From: Chloroflexota bacterium
GTDB taxonomy: Bacteria; Chloroflexota; Anaerolineae; Anaerolineales; UBA11579
DNA: 64,000 nt
Assembly (NCBI GenBank): GCA_013112575.1
Contig: JABFGG010000002.1
Location: 62,001 to 126,000 of the forward strand
Reading direction: 5' to 3'
In this document: positions 34,556 to 44,021 of the stretch, one piece after another
Numbering within the stretch: the first letter of the stretch is position 1
Layout: the number at the start of each line of letters is the position of its first letter
The notes under the pieces: model-generated
Databases searched by the model: none
What the model saw: the letters and a program-made list of their open reading frames with translations, nothing else
Told to the model about the DNA's origin: nothing
Program-made: the position numbers and the translations under genes

Positions 34556-34917
34556 TCAATCCTTGTTCAATAATATCGCTAGAAAACGGTCGACATCGTA
34601 CAGAGCAGACTGAGCTGGTGGAGATAACTGTGGAAGTAACAGGTCGAAGAGGTCCTCAGTCCACGGCAGAATTACATTAACTGCCGGCACGCCCGATTCA
34701 ATCAGTTTCGTGTAGAGTTCTTGGGTGCCGACCAGAGGAATAAGGAAGTCTTTGTCCCCTTGCATGAGCAGGGTAGGTGGGGATTCAGGTTCCACATGTG
34801 TGGTTGGGCAGGCCAATCGATACATGCCAAGTTTATCTTCGGGATGGCCGCCAAATAAAATATCCAGCCGGCCTAATAGTTGAAATACTTCTTAAGGCGC
34901 GATTTTTTGTGCCCATA
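34556..34917 (-). pseudogene. 3' fragment of alpha/beta-hydrolase gene, left by tandem duplication
   Basis: The fragment matches the last 120 or so residues of the intact hydrolase at 35641-36888, including the LLMQG.KDFL and LYDVDRFLA stretches. It has an in-frame TAA at 34892-34894 where the intact copy has a lysine codon, and the catalytic-histidine segment TEHVFD reads TEDLFD. No start, nucleophile or membrane region remains. It ends at a junction with a fhaA fragment, which fixes the duplication breakpoint near 34913-34918. Confidence 0.85.
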
Positions 34918-34975
34918 TGTTGGCTTCAATGAAATTATGCAGAACTGCTTCGATCTGCTTAAGTTTTTCCTTAGT
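34917..34975 (-). pseudogene. 5' fragment of fhaA, left by tandem duplication
   Basis: This stretch is nearly identical to 33843-33901, the first 20 codons of fhaA, at an offset of 1,074 bases. The start codon has become ACT, and the frame runs directly into the hydrolase fragment, so it cannot be expressed as FhaA. Confidence 0.8.
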
Positions 34976-35098
34976 AGCTGGGCAATTTTTACGTATTTAC
35001 TTATCATAAACAAATGGCATTTGACACTCCCCAAAAAAGGAACCTGATATCGTCGTATAACGTTATAGTTGTAGACTTAGAGAATCAGGAGTATTCAA

Positions 35099-35581
35099 AT
35101 GTCAAAATATTTAGTTTTATTGACCACAACGTGTGTTCTCATGCTAACTGCATGTAGTTCCTCACAGGTCCCGCCATTGCCTACACCAACCGAGCTAGTC
35201 AACGCCCCCGAGCCTCCCAGCGCCCCTGAACCCACCACTGTTGACGACCTAGATGATAATGGTTCGCCGCAGAGCGCTGTTTTCATCAATGAAAGCCAGC
35301 TTCTTATCATGGAGAGTTTCCCCGTACAGATTGCTGTAGAAATAAAAGGTGACCTGCCGGCCCCCTGCCATCAATTGGTTACAGTCGTGGCTGAACCCGA
35401 TGACCAGAACCGAATTGCTATTGACGTATACAGCATCAACGAATTAATAGGCGTTGACTGCATCCAGGTCTTGGAACCTTTTGAAGAGAGTATTCCTGTG
35501 CCCATGGAAGACCAGCCTGATGGTATCTATACGATTTGGATTAACGGCGAAAACATTGGTGAGTTCTCTTATCCGGGATAA
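35099..35581 (+). CDS. Small lipoprotein, paralogue B
   Basis: This 160-residue protein is a close relative of the lipoprotein at 34037. It has the signal ending LMLTAC, a longer Pro/Glu-rich spacer, then the same domain (VFINESQL, DLPAPCHQL, one later cysteine, NGENIGEFSYPG). ATG 35099 follows AGGAG. The domain is more conserved between the copies than the spacer, which suggests both are under selection. The function is unknown; adjacency to the hydrolase was duplicated along with it. Confidence 0.7.
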   Translation: MSKYLVLLTTTCVLMLTACSSSQVPPLPTPTELVNAPEPPSAPEPTTVDDLDDNGSPQSAVFINESQLLIMESFPVQIAVEIKGDLPAPCHQLVTVVAEPDDQNRIAIDVYSINELIGVDCIQVLEPFEESIPVPMEDQPDGIYTIWINGENIGEFSYPG

Positions 35582-35640
35582 TTAATTTGGGAATTTCTTT
35601 TTCACTGGGTAAAACTTACTCACCAATACTAATATCGCCT

Positions 35641-36888
35641 TCAATCTTTGTTCAACAACATTGCCAGAAAACGATCCACATCGTATAGCGCTGACTGAGC
35701 TGGTGGAGATATCTGTGGAAGTAGCAGGTCAAAGACATGCTCAGTCCAAGGAAGAACTACATTAATGGCCGGCACGCCTGATTCAATCAGTTTTGTGTAT
35801 AGTTCCTGGGTGCCGACTAATGGAACAAGGAAATCTTTGCCGCCTTGCATGAGTAGAGTAGGCGGGGAACCAGGATGAACATGAGTGACCGGGGAGGCCA
35901 ACTTATACATTTCAGGTTTTTCGTCGGGATGGCCGCCCAACAAGATATCCAACCGGCCCAGAAGTTGAAACGCCTCTTTCGGATCGACTTTCGTGCCAAT
36001 GGGTACCGGGGGTTGGCGTTTTAGGTCATATCGCTTATATCCAATCACCAGGTCTGTTGGACCATAGAAGGAAACGATTCCGCATACCGACAGGTCAGCT
36101 TCTTTGAGATCCTCTGGGTTTAACTTTGGATGTTCAGGCGTATATCCTGCCAACATGGCGATATGTGCACCAGAGGAACCACCTCCTAAAACGATTTTTT
36201 CAGGGTTCACACCGTATCGATCTGCATTGGCCTTTATCCATGCAACAGCTCGTTTAACGTCTCCTATCATTCCATAGATATCTACTTCAGGGATAAGTCG
36301 GTAGGCAACATCTATTACTGTATGGCCCTGAGCTGTCAGATGGTGAAAGAAAGGCCTGGTACCAAAATCTTTATCAAATGCTGCCCAGGAGCCTCCGTGA
36401 AGATAGACTAATGCCAGGCCAGAAACGTTGCCGTCGGACGGCTGCCAGACGTCACATAGCAGTTGCCGACCTGAATCGGGGACCGTCCAGAATGTGATAT
36501 CCTGTTCAAAGGAAGGCTTGGGCGATGTTTTCAATTTCAAGAACAGCCTCCAGCGCTTTTGAAGCATGCGCTTGGCTTGCTCAGGGTGAATTAGGGTTGA
36601 CCAATCATGGCTAAAGGCCTTCTCAAAACCTTGGTGTTCTTGGGTGCATCGCCAAATATAAAAGATCATAATACCTGCGCCAATAAGCCCTATCGGAATG
36701 GCCCAGATAGCTTGATAAAACCACCCAATCACAGCTCCAATCACTCCCAAGACGGCCCACAACGGCGACAATGCTCCCGTTATCAGGGGAAACCAGGCTA
36801 AGAAGCCTAATTGAACCCGAGGTGTAACAAGGAATAGCAGACACATTAGAAGTGAGAAGCCTGAGAGAACGTAAGCAAGAATTATCAT
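35641..36888 (-). CDS. Membrane-anchored alpha/beta hydrolase (esterase/lipase, HSL-like)
   Basis: The 415-residue protein has three or four N-terminal helices (about 2-80) and a cytoplasmic or external esterase domain. Motifs are the oxyanion HGGSW near 173, nucleophile GGSSG near 237 and a C-terminal histidine in TEHVFD near 384. This is the HSL/BD-FAE type that acts on short acyl esters. ATG 36888 follows CTGGAGGC. It overlaps nothing, and its 3' end converges on lipoprotein B. A truncated copy lies at 34556-34917. Confidence 0.85.
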   Translation of the reverse strand: MIILAYVLSGFSLLMCLLFLVTPRVQLGFLAWFPLITGALSPLWAVLGVIGAVIGWFYQAIWAIPIGLIGAGIMIFYIWRCTQEHQGFEKAFSHDWSTLIHPEQAKRMLQKRWRLFLKLKTSPKPSFEQDITFWTVPDSGRQLLCDVWQPSDGNVSGLALVYLHGGSWAAFDKDFGTRPFFHHLTAQGHTVIDVAYRLIPEVDIYGMIGDVKRAVAWIKANADRYGVNPEKIVLGGGSSGAHIAMLAGYTPEHPKLNPEDLKEADLSVCGIVSFYGPTDLVIGYKRYDLKRQPPVPIGTKVDPKEAFQLLGRLDILLGGHPDEKPEMYKLASPVTHVHPGSPPTLLMQGGKDFLVPLVGTQELYTKLIESGVPAINVVLPWTEHVFDLLLPQISPPAQSALYDVDRFLAMLLNKD

Positions 36889-37227
36889 GATTGCCTCCAG
36901 AGCTACGATGTGAATGCATTATATAGCTGGGGCGAAATTAGATACAAGAAGGCAATATTCCCCATAATTCGCGTGCATCTACATCCGGTATATTTAAACA
37001 TACATACGGGTACATTACTGCACTAATCCCTGAGTCCAAACGCGGTTGGGTGTGTAAAAAGAGGCAAAGTTTCGTGCATAAACTCTGGAGTCAAACTAAA
37101 GGGTTTGACGATAAATCCGTAGGGGCCGGTTTCAAACCGGCCCCTACCTTTACTACTACTTCTTTTTTTGTTTCTTACTGTAGAGTTTGCGAAGAACCTC
37201 TTAAAATCAATTGGCAACGCCGATTGG
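36889..37227. other. Intergenic region with palindromic element, no gene seen
   Basis: This 339-base gap upstream of the hydrolase and downstream of the amino acid transporter ATPase holds the third GTAGGGGC-type palindrome and AT-rich flanks. I see no convincing open frame, RNA gene or clear terminator with a T run. Confidence 0.5.
37119..37147. repeat. GTAGGGGC-type palindrome (copy 3), 14-bp arms
   Basis: GTAGGGGCCGGTTT (37119-37132) is a perfect inverted match to 37134-37147 around a single base. It is the longest and cleanest of the three copies. Confidence 0.75.
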
Positions 37228-37980
37228 TTAGTGTTGCAATATCTGCGACAAGAACAACTTTGTGCGATCCTCCTGCGGGTTATTGAACAGGTCTTGCGGT
37301 GTGCCGCTTTCAACTACATTACCTTCGTCAAAGAAGAACAAGCGGTCGGCCACTGCACGCGCAAAGCCCATCTCGTGGGTCACCACCAACATCGTCATAC
37401 CGGATTTCGCCAGCTCAGTCATGGCATCCAGCACTTCCTTGATCATTTCTGGGTCAAGCGCCGAGGTTGGCTCGTCGAACAGCATGATCTCAGGTTGCAT
37501 AGCCAGTGCACGCGCGATAGCCACACGTTGCTGCTGTCCACCTGAAAGCTGGCCGGGGAATTTCTCAGCCTGCTCGGGGATACCCACGCGTGTAAGCAAT
37601 TCCATGCCAAGCTCTTCAGCTTCTTCACGCGGCATTTTCTTTACCCAGATGGGGGCCAGGGTAACATTTTGCAACACACTGATGTGTGGGAAAAGGTTAA
37701 ATTGCTGGAAGACCATACCGGTCTCTTCACGGATCTTTTCGATGTTGCGCACGTCATGCGATAGCTCAATGCCATTTACAGCAATCGAACCGCGCTGGTG
37801 TTCTTCCAGGCGATTGATGGTGCGGATAAAGGTGGACTTGCCAGAGCCTGACGGCCCGAAGATCACGATCACTTCACCTTTGGCAACTTCCATGTCAACA
37901 CCGCGCAGGGCGTGGAACTCACCGTACCATTTATGTACGTCTTTACAAACAATAATGGGTTGACTGTTATTTTCACTCAT
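37228..37980 (-). CDS. Polar amino acid ABC transporter ATP-binding protein
   Basis: The 250-residue ATPase is of the GlnQ/AapP type, with Walker [10 protein letters not shown], signature [15 protein letters not shown], Walker [13 protein letters not shown] and the H-loop VVTHE. ATG 37980 follows AGGAGAAGAG; the start at 38010 would overlap the upstream permease. It is the last gene of the binding protein-permease-permease-ATPase operon and powers uptake of polar or acidic amino acids. Confidence 0.93.
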   Translation of the reverse strand: MSENNSQPIIVCKDVHKWYGEFHALRGVDMEVAKGEVIVIFGPSGSGKSTFIRTINRLEEHQRGSIAVNGIELSHDVRNIEKIREETGMVFQQFNLFPHISVLQNVTLAPIWVKKMPREEAEELGMELLTRVGIPEQAEKFPGQLSGGQQQRVAIARALAMQPEIMLFDEPTSALDPEMIKEVLDAMTELAKSGMTMLVVTHEMGFARAVADRLFFFDEGNVVESGTPQDLFNNPQEDRTKLFLSQILQH

Positions 37981-37993
37981 TACTCTCTTCTCC

Positions 37994-39517
37994 TTAGCGG
38001 TCTGCCACACCCAGTCGGGTTTCGAGCCGGCGACTGGCCATCGACATCAAGTAACTGAAGATCATATAGACAACTGCGATAAAAGCATATACTTCCAGTT
38101 GCAGTTGTACGAATTCAGGTGTGGAATTAATAATCGAACGACCAATGCCCAAAAAGTCATTGATACCAACGATCACAACCAGGGTAGTATCTTTGAATAG
38201 ACTGATGAACTGGCCCACAATTGCGGGTAGCACAGTGCGGATGGCTTGTGGCAATACGATAAATGTCATTGTCTGGAAACCGTTCATACCCAGGGCCTTG
38301 GCAGCTTCGATCTGCCCAGGGGGTACAGCTTGTAGGCCACCACGCACATTCTCAGCGGTGTAAGCAGCACTGAATACTGTTACAGCCATCAAGGCGCGCA
38401 GCAAACGATCCAGGCGCGTCTCTTCTGGCAGGAACAAGGCCAGGATGATAGAGAACATGAACAGAATCGTAACAAGTGGTACGCCGCGAATGGCCTCGAT
38501 AAACACAGTGGAGAAAGCACTCACCACAGGTAGAGACGAGCGTCGACCCAGGGCTAATGCCAGGCCGATTGGGAATGAAAGGATGATGCCTCCCGCGGCC
38601 AGGATAAATGTCACCAATAGCCCCCCCCAGGCCGTTGTTCGTATTGATGGGAGGGCCTGACTCAAATCAAAGTTGGGTAGGAAGTTGACGAACACGAAAG
38701 CGGAAAGGATCCAACCCAGGATGATATGGCTCCACTCGATTACTTCTAAGCGGCCTACCAGATAACCCACTAATAACATTGCTCCGATCATGAAGTAATA
38801 AACGGCTAGTGCGGTGCCCCCGCCTGACGTGATCGTGAACAAACTGAAGGCGATCACAGCGCCACCCAGGAAAATGGGGATGTAGCGCCATGAATTAGGC
38901 AGCTTGCCACTTGTCAGGCCGATCATCAAGAGCAAAAGGTAAGTGCCTGTACGTGTTAGCGCTACAGGGTCTTCTACACCGCTAATCAAAGTGATCATCA
39001 CCACGGGGGATAGTAACCAACCCATGATGATGTAAAGGTCTTTGACTGCCGATAACCTTCCAACAAAATACCCCACAAGAACCAGCAGGGCCGTGCCGCC
39101 AAGGTAGAGGCGCATGTTCATGTCGAGTTGATCGTGGGTGATTGGCAAAATTGCGAGGATAAGGAAGAAGGCACCGCTACCAATGGCGATTGAACGCAGC
39201 ATGCCACCCCAATTGCCCCAGCTAAGACCTACCAGTAAGAATAAAAGGGATAAAGCGGCTCCCACTCGCCACATCTCTTCACGTGGATACTGGCCAATAG
39301 CATATAGTAGGGGAGATTGTGTAACGGCCGTCCAGTCCGCAGTTCCGAATACCCAGCGGAATATCGCTGAAAGCACGAAGTACAGAAAGACGACGGATAC
39401 CAGCGTTAAAACAGTGTTGTACCAGGGACTAAATAGATTATCGCGTGCCCACTTGATGGGACCCGGTGGATCGGGCGGGGCGAGAACTTCACTTAGATGC
39501 GAATTGGTTGTCATCAT
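37994..39517 (-). CDS. Amino acid ABC transporter permease, AapM-like, with expanded N-terminal membrane region
   Basis: The 507-residue protein has a C-terminal His/Glu/Gln permease domain (about 300-500) with the [22 protein letters not shown]-type EAA loop near 400. The preceding 300 residues carry about eight further helices. Within these, [12 protein letters not shown] and [10 protein letters not shown], each followed by a similar MGW/LGW helix, suggest an internal repeat. AapM of rhizobia is shorter. It starts one base after the stop of the AapQ-like gene. Confidence 0.87.
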   Translation of the reverse strand: MMTTNSHLSEVLAPPDPPGPIKWARDNLFSPWYNTVLTLVSVVFLYFVLSAIFRWVFGTADWTAVTQSPLLYAIGQYPREEMWRVGAALSLLFLLVGLSWGNWGGMLRSIAIGSGAFFLILAILPITHDQLDMNMRLYLGGTALLVLVGYFVGRLSAVKDLYIIMGWLLSPVVMITLISGVEDPVALTRTGTYLLLLMIGLTSGKLPNSWRYIPIFLGGAVIAFSLFTITSGGGTALAVYYFMIGAMLLVGYLVGRLEVIEWSHIILGWILSAFVFVNFLPNFDLSQALPSIRTTAWGGLLVTFILAAGGIILSFPIGLALALGRRSSLPVVSAFSTVFIEAIRGVPLVTILFMFSIILALFLPEETRLDRLLRALMAVTVFSAAYTAENVRGGLQAVPPGQIEAAKALGMNGFQTMTFIVLPQAIRTVLPAIVGQFISLFKDTTLVVIVGINDFLGIGRSIINSTPEFVQLQLEVYAFIAVVYMIFSYLMSMASRRLETRLGVADR

Positions 39518-39518
39518 C

Positions 39519-40709
39519 TCACCTCGTCACGAATTGGATACGTCTGTTGTAAACATTGAGTACAGCGGACGTGAGCAAGCTGAGTGTCAGGTATGAAACC
39601 ATGATGATGGCGAATACCGGGACAGCTTGTCCGGCCTGATTGATAGCGATCCTGCCGACACTGAATAATTCCTGATATCCAATCGCCAGCGCCAGACTGG
39701 AGTTTTTCGTCAGGTTGAGGTACTGGCTGATCATGGGAGGGATAATCACACGCAGGGCTTGAGGGATCACCACCAGGCTAAGCACTTGCAAGTTGCTTAA
39801 TCCAACGGCATTGGCTGCTTCCACCTGGCCACGGTCTACGGCCTGGATGCCAGCACGCACAACTTCTGCAATAAAACCTGCTGTGTACATGGTCAGGCCA
39901 ACAAATAACGCCGCAAATTCCGGAGTCAGACGTAGGCCGCCTGCATAGTTAAAACCGTCCAGGACAGGGACATCCAGATATAGCGGAGTGCCTCCAGAAA
40001 CCAGCCACCCCCCGATTGCAGAAACAACGACTATGGCCAGGCTGACCCAACCATAATAAGTTTCCTGGCCGGTCTCTTCGCGTCGGCGGCGCAATACGAA
40101 ATAAGCAATTGTAGCCAGCACAATACCAATGATCAGAGCAATAGCCAGGGGGCCACCCGTCTCAGTTAGTCGTGGCCAAGAGATGTAGAGGCCGCGCAAA
40201 TTGAGAATCACTGGGCCAGGCAGAACCAAACTCTCGCGCACAGGCGGTAATTGTGTAAAAACGGAAAAATACCAGATGAATAGCAGAACCAACAAAGGAA
40301 TATTGCGATGGAATTCGATGTAAACCAAAGCGATGCGGCTCAAAAGCCAATTGGGGGATAAGCGTGCCAGTGCGACTGTGGTACCCAGGATCGTGGCTGC
40401 TACGACGCCAGCAATTGCGACTCGCAAGGTGTTAACGAGACCGACGAGAATGGCGCGACCGTAGGTCATGGATGGGTCATATTCAATGCCGGGATCATTG
40501 ATAGGGAAGCCTGCCGGATCATTTAAGAAATTGAAACCCAGTGAAAAACCCCGAGCATCTGCAGCTGCTAGAAAGTTTACGACGACCCAGATGAGAAATC
40601 CAATAACAAGGACTGCCGATACGATCTGAGCAATCCAATTTATGATGCGTTCGTCTCTGTAGAAGGGGATGCTAGTACTTTGATCTATGCCCGTATCACT
40701 CGTGGCCAT
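39519..40709 (-). CDS. Amino acid ABC transporter permease, AapQ-like
   Basis: The 396-residue permease has an N-terminal helix, a central insertion with helices (about 180-260) and the EAA loop VEAANAVGLSNLQVLSLVVIPQA near 300. AapQ/BztB proteins have this extended architecture. ATG 40709 is preferred because GAGGAGAAG lies just upstream; the 40751 start would run through the terminator hairpin. It forms the heterodimeric channel with the AapM-like protein. Confidence 0.88.
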   Translation of the reverse strand: MATSDTGIDQSTSIPFYRDERIINWIAQIVSAVLVIGFLIWVVVNFLAAADARGFSLGFNFLNDPAGFPINDPGIEYDPSMTYGRAILVGLVNTLRVAIAGVVAATILGTTVALARLSPNWLLSRIALVYIEFHRNIPLLVLLFIWYFSVFTQLPPVRESLVLPGPVILNLRGLYISWPRLTETGGPLAIALIIGIVLATIAYFVLRRRREETGQETYYGWVSLAIVVVSAIGGWLVSGGTPLYLDVPVLDGFNYAGGLRLTPEFAALFVGLTMYTAGFIAEVVRAGIQAVDRGQVEAANAVGLSNLQVLSLVVIPQALRVIIPPMISQYLNLTKNSSLALAIGYQELFSVGRIAINQAGQAVPVFAIIMVSYLTLSLLTSAVLNVYNRRIQFVTR

Positions 40710-40725
40710 CTCTTCTCCTCGTTTG

Positions 40726-40757
40726 AAAAAGGATGCGGCCAGCGGCCGCATCCTTTT
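40726..40757 (-). terminator. Attenuator hairpin between binding-protein and permease genes
   Basis: Ten-base arms GGATGCGGCC and GGCCGCATCC (40731-40753) surround three bases and are followed on the minus strand by five T. Placed after the binding-protein gene, it should let only part of the transcripts continue into the permeases. Confidence 0.75.
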
Positions 40758-40777
40758 GAACCGTTACAAATTCTGAA

Positions 40778-41929
40778 CTATTTGACAGGCGGGGCGTAGA
40801 TCAAACCACCCTCGGTCCACAGTTCATTGAGGCCACGGGGGAGAGTAACAGCAGCATCAGGACCCAAGTTGCGGTCGTAGATTTCGCCGTAGTTACCAAC
40901 AGCAGCAATGGCGTTAGCCAGAGCATCAGCACCCAGGCCGAGTTCTTCGTAGCCATAGTTGCCTTCGACGCCGAGCAGGCGGCGAACGTTGATATTCTCG
41001 CTGTTCTTCATTTCTTCAACATTGGCCGAGGTCACACCGAGTTCTTCGGCGTTGATCAGGGACCACATGACCAATTTGACAGTGTCAAACCAGGCTGTAT
41101 CACCATGGGGAACGGCAGGGGTCAACGGTTCCTTGGAGATGATGTCGTCAAGAATCGTGTAGGCGCTGGGGTCATCAAAGCCACTGCGCACGGAGACCAG
41201 CTGGGAGCGGTCAGAGGTTGTCACGTCACAACGACCCTCTTGGAAAGCGCCGTATACTGCGGCAGCCTCTTCAAAGATCACAGGTTCAAATTCAATATCT
41301 CTCTGACGGAAGTAGTCGGCCAGATTCTGCTCGGTGGTCGTACCGCTGGTTACACATGCGGAAATGCCATCAGCAAAGTCATCGGTGGAAGTGATGCCGC
41401 TGGCATCGGAAACCATGAAGCCCTGACCGTCATAGAACATAACAGTGGTGAAATCACCCCATTGCACGTCACGGCTGGAGGTCCAGGTAACGTTACGACT
41501 GAGCAGGTCAACTTCAGCAGTCTGCAACACGGGGCCACGGTCAGCGCTTGTCAGGGGAACGATTTCAATGGCGTTGGCATCGCCCAAAACTGCAGCTGCC
41601 ACGGCGCGGCACAGGTCAATGTCAAAGCCGACGTTATTACCATCGTCGTCCAGGGAACCAAAGCCAGCCAGGTCAGTGCGGCCACCACAAATCAGGGTGC
41701 CACGTTCCTGCACGCGGGCCAGGATACCGCCACCTTCTTCTTGGGCGGGTTCTTCCATGGGTTCTTCCATGGGCTCTTCCATGACCTCTTCAGTCGGTTC
41801 TTCTGCGGCGGGTTCTTCTGCGGCAGGCTCTTCGGTCGCAGGAGCGGCAGGCGTGGGTGCGCCGCAGGCAGCCATGAATACAGCTGCTACGACCAATAGA
41901 GAAAGCAAAGTTAGAAGCTTACGGAACAT
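40778..41929 (-). CDS. Amino acid ABC transporter substrate-binding lipoprotein, AapJ-like
   Basis: The 383-residue protein has a lipobox VFMAAC (cysteine near 22), then a very acidic low-complexity linker rich in EEP and MEEP units (about 30-65), then the two-lobed SBP_bac_3 fold. Motifs such as GRTDLAGFGSLDDDGNNVGFDIDLCRAVA resemble AapJ/BztA glutamate-aspartate-glutamine binding proteins. ATG 41929 follows GAGGAGAGAA. It is first in the operon, under the promoter at 42080-42108. Confidence 0.92.
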   Translation of the reverse strand: MFRKLLTLLSLLVVAAVFMAACGAPTPAAPATEEPAAEEPAAEEPTEEVMEEPMEEPMEEPAQEEGGGILARVQERGTLICGGRTDLAGFGSLDDDGNNVGFDIDLCRAVAAAVLGDANAIEIVPLTSADRGPVLQTAEVDLLSRNVTWTSSRDVQWGDFTTVMFYDGQGFMVSDASGITSTDDFADGISACVTSGTTTEQNLADYFRQRDIEFEPVIFEEAAAVYGAFQEGRCDVTTSDRSQLVSVRSGFDDPSAYTILDDIISKEPLTPAVPHGDTAWFDTVKLVMWSLINAEELGVTSANVEEMKNSENINVRRLLGVEGNYGYEELGLGADALANAIAAVGNYGEIYDRNLGPDAAVTLPRGLNELWTEGGLIYAPPVK

Positions 41930-42079
41930 TCTTCTCTCCTCGAGTGAGATGTGTGTAAAGTTTGTATTCGGGGAACGGGGAAATAAAACTAATTAGAGTC
42001 AGATAGCCGGCTGCTCACCTCCTTCAAGTGAAACAAATCTCTTCAATTTAGTGGAAATATGGTGAAAATGTATCGACCC

Positions 42080-42108
42080 ATTATACGGAATAAAGTGCCT
42101 TACGGCAA
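42080..42108 (-). promoter_or_regulatory. Promoter of the amino acid transporter operon
   Basis: On the minus strand TTGCCG (42108-42103) and a perfect TATAAT (42085-42080) are 17 bases apart. The leader to ATG 41929 would be about 140 bases. Confidence 0.5.
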
Positions 42109-42153
42109 GGGACAACGCTTGAATCTGTCTATACAGCTTGTTTTCTTGGCTTT

Positions 42154-42627
42154 TTAGCGGGTGATTGCGGCTATCTTAGCCTGGCTAAGGGCGACAAAGT
42201 CCTCTGGGCTGAGGCTGACCTGTAAACCGCGCTGGGCGGCTGATATGTAGATCAAATCAAGGTCTTGTACAGAGGCATCCAGCACCACTTCAAAAGGCTT
42301 TTGCAAGAGGGCCAGTGCCGAAATCCCACCTGTCTGCAAGCCGGTGAGTTGTTCGGCTTCGGCATGTTTGGCCAGGCGCACTTTCTTTTCCCCAACAGCC
42401 TTTGCCAGGGCTTTTAGATCTAGTTCAGTAGGGGCAGGCACAACTCCCAGAATGGCTTTGCCCCGCTCAATGCGTGTAGCCACTATGGTTTTAAACACAG
42501 ATTCAGGAGCAACCCCAAGTATTTGAGCAACTTCCACGGCTCCAAACTTGATCTCAGGCAGTTCGTGAGTTTGATATTGGATACCTTTGGATTCAAGCAG
42601 ACGTGTGACGTTATTCTTGATAGCCAT
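42154..42627 (-). CDS. ybaK: Cys-tRNA(Pro) deacylase, YbaK/EbsC family
   Basis: This 157-residue trans-editing enzyme hydrolyses misacylated tRNAs, classically Cys-tRNA-Pro. Visible family features are the KTIVATR lysine segment near 45, VPAPTELDLKALAKA and the GLQTGGISAL turn near 95-104. It lies two bases downstream of the histidine-kinase gene and so is probably the third gene of the two-component operon, although no functional link is known. Confidence 0.87.
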   Translation of the reverse strand: MAIKNNVTRLLESKGIQYQTHELPEIKFGAVEVAQILGVAPESVFKTIVATRIERGKAILGVVPAPTELDLKALAKAVGEKKVRLAKHAEAEQLTGLQTGGISALALLQKPFEVVLDASVQDLDLIYISAAQRGLQVSLSPEDFVALSQAKIAAITR

Positions 42628-42629
42628 AT

Positions 42630-44018
42630 TTATGATTGCAAAGTAAGTATGAATATGGCGCCGCCCTCGGGGTGGTTGCGGGCCTGGAGGGAACCGCTAT
42701 GCGCCTCTGCCAGCTTACGTGCAATTGAAAGGCCAAGGCCGGTGCCGCCGTCCTGGCGGTTGCGGGCTTTATCGGCCCTGTAGAAACGTTCGAAGAGGTG
42801 AGGCAGGGATTCCTCTGGAATGCCCTCTCCCGAATCATGCACGCTAATCTTCGTTTGGCTTTGACTACATTCCAATTTGACGCGCACGATCCCTTTTTCA
42901 GGTGTGTGGCGTAGGGCATTGTGCAGCAGGTTAGTAAGGATCTGTTCAATGCGCTCTGGGTCAACATCAATTGCGGGGCACTCAACGGAGTTGAAGTTCA
43001 GGCGAATGCCTTTTTGCTTGGCCTGCGTTTCAAAGCGCCCTACAACCTGGTTTACGAGCGCTACTATATCGGTCTCGGTGCGCCTAAGGTGCAACTCGCC
43101 AGCGTCAGCCAGGCCAATTGTGCGCAGGTCTTCTACCAGACGGGTGAGCAACTGGTTTTGAGCCAATACAGCGTCTATGTTGTCCTCGGTGATGCTATAA
43201 ACCCCATCCTGCATAGCTTCCAGATTGGCGCGTTGCACCGCTAATGGCGTACGTAGTTCGTGGGCAATGTCAGCTGTAAGCGAACGCCTGCGCGTTTCTG
43301 CTCCCTCCAGCGATGCAGCCATATGGTTAAAGGAGCGACTCAGGGCGGCCAATTCACCAGGCCCAGTCTCGGGGACCCGTTGTTGCAGGTCTCCCTCGGC
43401 CATGTGCCCGGCGGCCTGTGTGAGGCGGCTGATAGGTCTTAATAACCAGTAAGCTAGCAGGAGCGCCAACAACAGGGCGATCACGCCCCCAATAAGTGCT
43501 GCCTGTAAGGTTGCAGATGAATATCGTTGCAGCAAGGCCCCCTGGATATCTACCAGTTGGAGGATCTCATTGTTCTGGGGTACGAGGTAGCCAATCAGTT
43601 GATTATCCACTTTCAGGGGAATGGCGATCTCCAACACAGCGCTTTCAATGGTCTCGCTGGCAGGCTGTACACCACGTGACATGATGACATTGCCTGTTGT
43701 GTCCGTTAATTGCCAGCCAACCTGACGGCTTTGATTTTGGGGTCGTGGGCCTGGTGGACCACTCCCTTCGTTGCGGTTTCCTGAGGGATTATTATTTAAT
43801 GCTGGAGTCTGGGGTAAAGATGCTCTAACTCCATCCCATGAGCCATTGGCCTGGTAATAGCTTTCAAGCTCGGCAACCACGCTTTCAAGACCAAACAAAC
43901 CGCCACCACCTACAAAACGGTCGATCTCGCGAAGCGTACTCTGGCGTGCAAAAATGCCCACTGCCCCTAGAGTGATGGCAATCACCAGAACAAATGCGAG
44001 AAATAGTCGCCAGCGCAT
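42630..44018 (-). CDS. Sensor histidine kinase (BaeS-like, HAMP-containing)
   Basis: The 462-residue protein has two membrane helices (about 7-24 and 172-192) around a small extracytoplasmic sensor, then a HAMP domain, the phospho-acceptor H-box DIAHELRTPLA near 250 and an ATPase domain with N-box LLHNALRHTP, G1 DSGEGIP and G2 GGTGLGLSIARK. The sensor region is Pro/Asn-rich and its signal is unknown. It follows the response regulator by three bases. Confidence 0.93.
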   Translation of the reverse strand: MRWRLFLAFVLVIAITLGAVGIFARQSTLREIDRFVGGGGLFGLESVVAELESYYQANGSWDGVRASLPQTPALNNNPSGNRNEGSGPPGPRPQNQSRQVGWQLTDTTGNVIMSRGVQPASETIESAVLEIAIPLKVDNQLIGYLVPQNNEILQLVDIQGALLQRYSSATLQAALIGGVIALLLALLLAYWLLRPISRLTQAAGHMAEGDLQQRVPETGPGELAALSRSFNHMAASLEGAETRRRSLTADIAHELRTPLAVQRANLEAMQDGVYSITEDNIDAVLAQNQLLTRLVEDLRTIGLADAGELHLRRTETDIVALVNQVVGRFETQAKQKGIRLNFNSVECPAIDVDPERIEQILTNLLHNALRHTPEKGIVRVKLECSQSQTKISVHDSGEGIPEESLPHLFERFYRADKARNRQDGGTGLGLSIARKLAEAHSGSLQARNHPEGGAIFILTLQS

Positions 44019-44021
44019 GCG

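Noticed and set aside
37262-37963. A 233-codon plus-strand frame opposite the transporter ATPase
   Set aside because: The minus strand has all Walker and signature motifs; the plus-strand peptide is serine-rich noise.
41105-41899. A 264-codon plus-strand frame opposite the amino acid binding protein
   Set aside because: It is antisense to a gene with an unmistakable lipobox and SBP fold; its Gly/Phe-rich translation results from the acidic repeat on the other strand.
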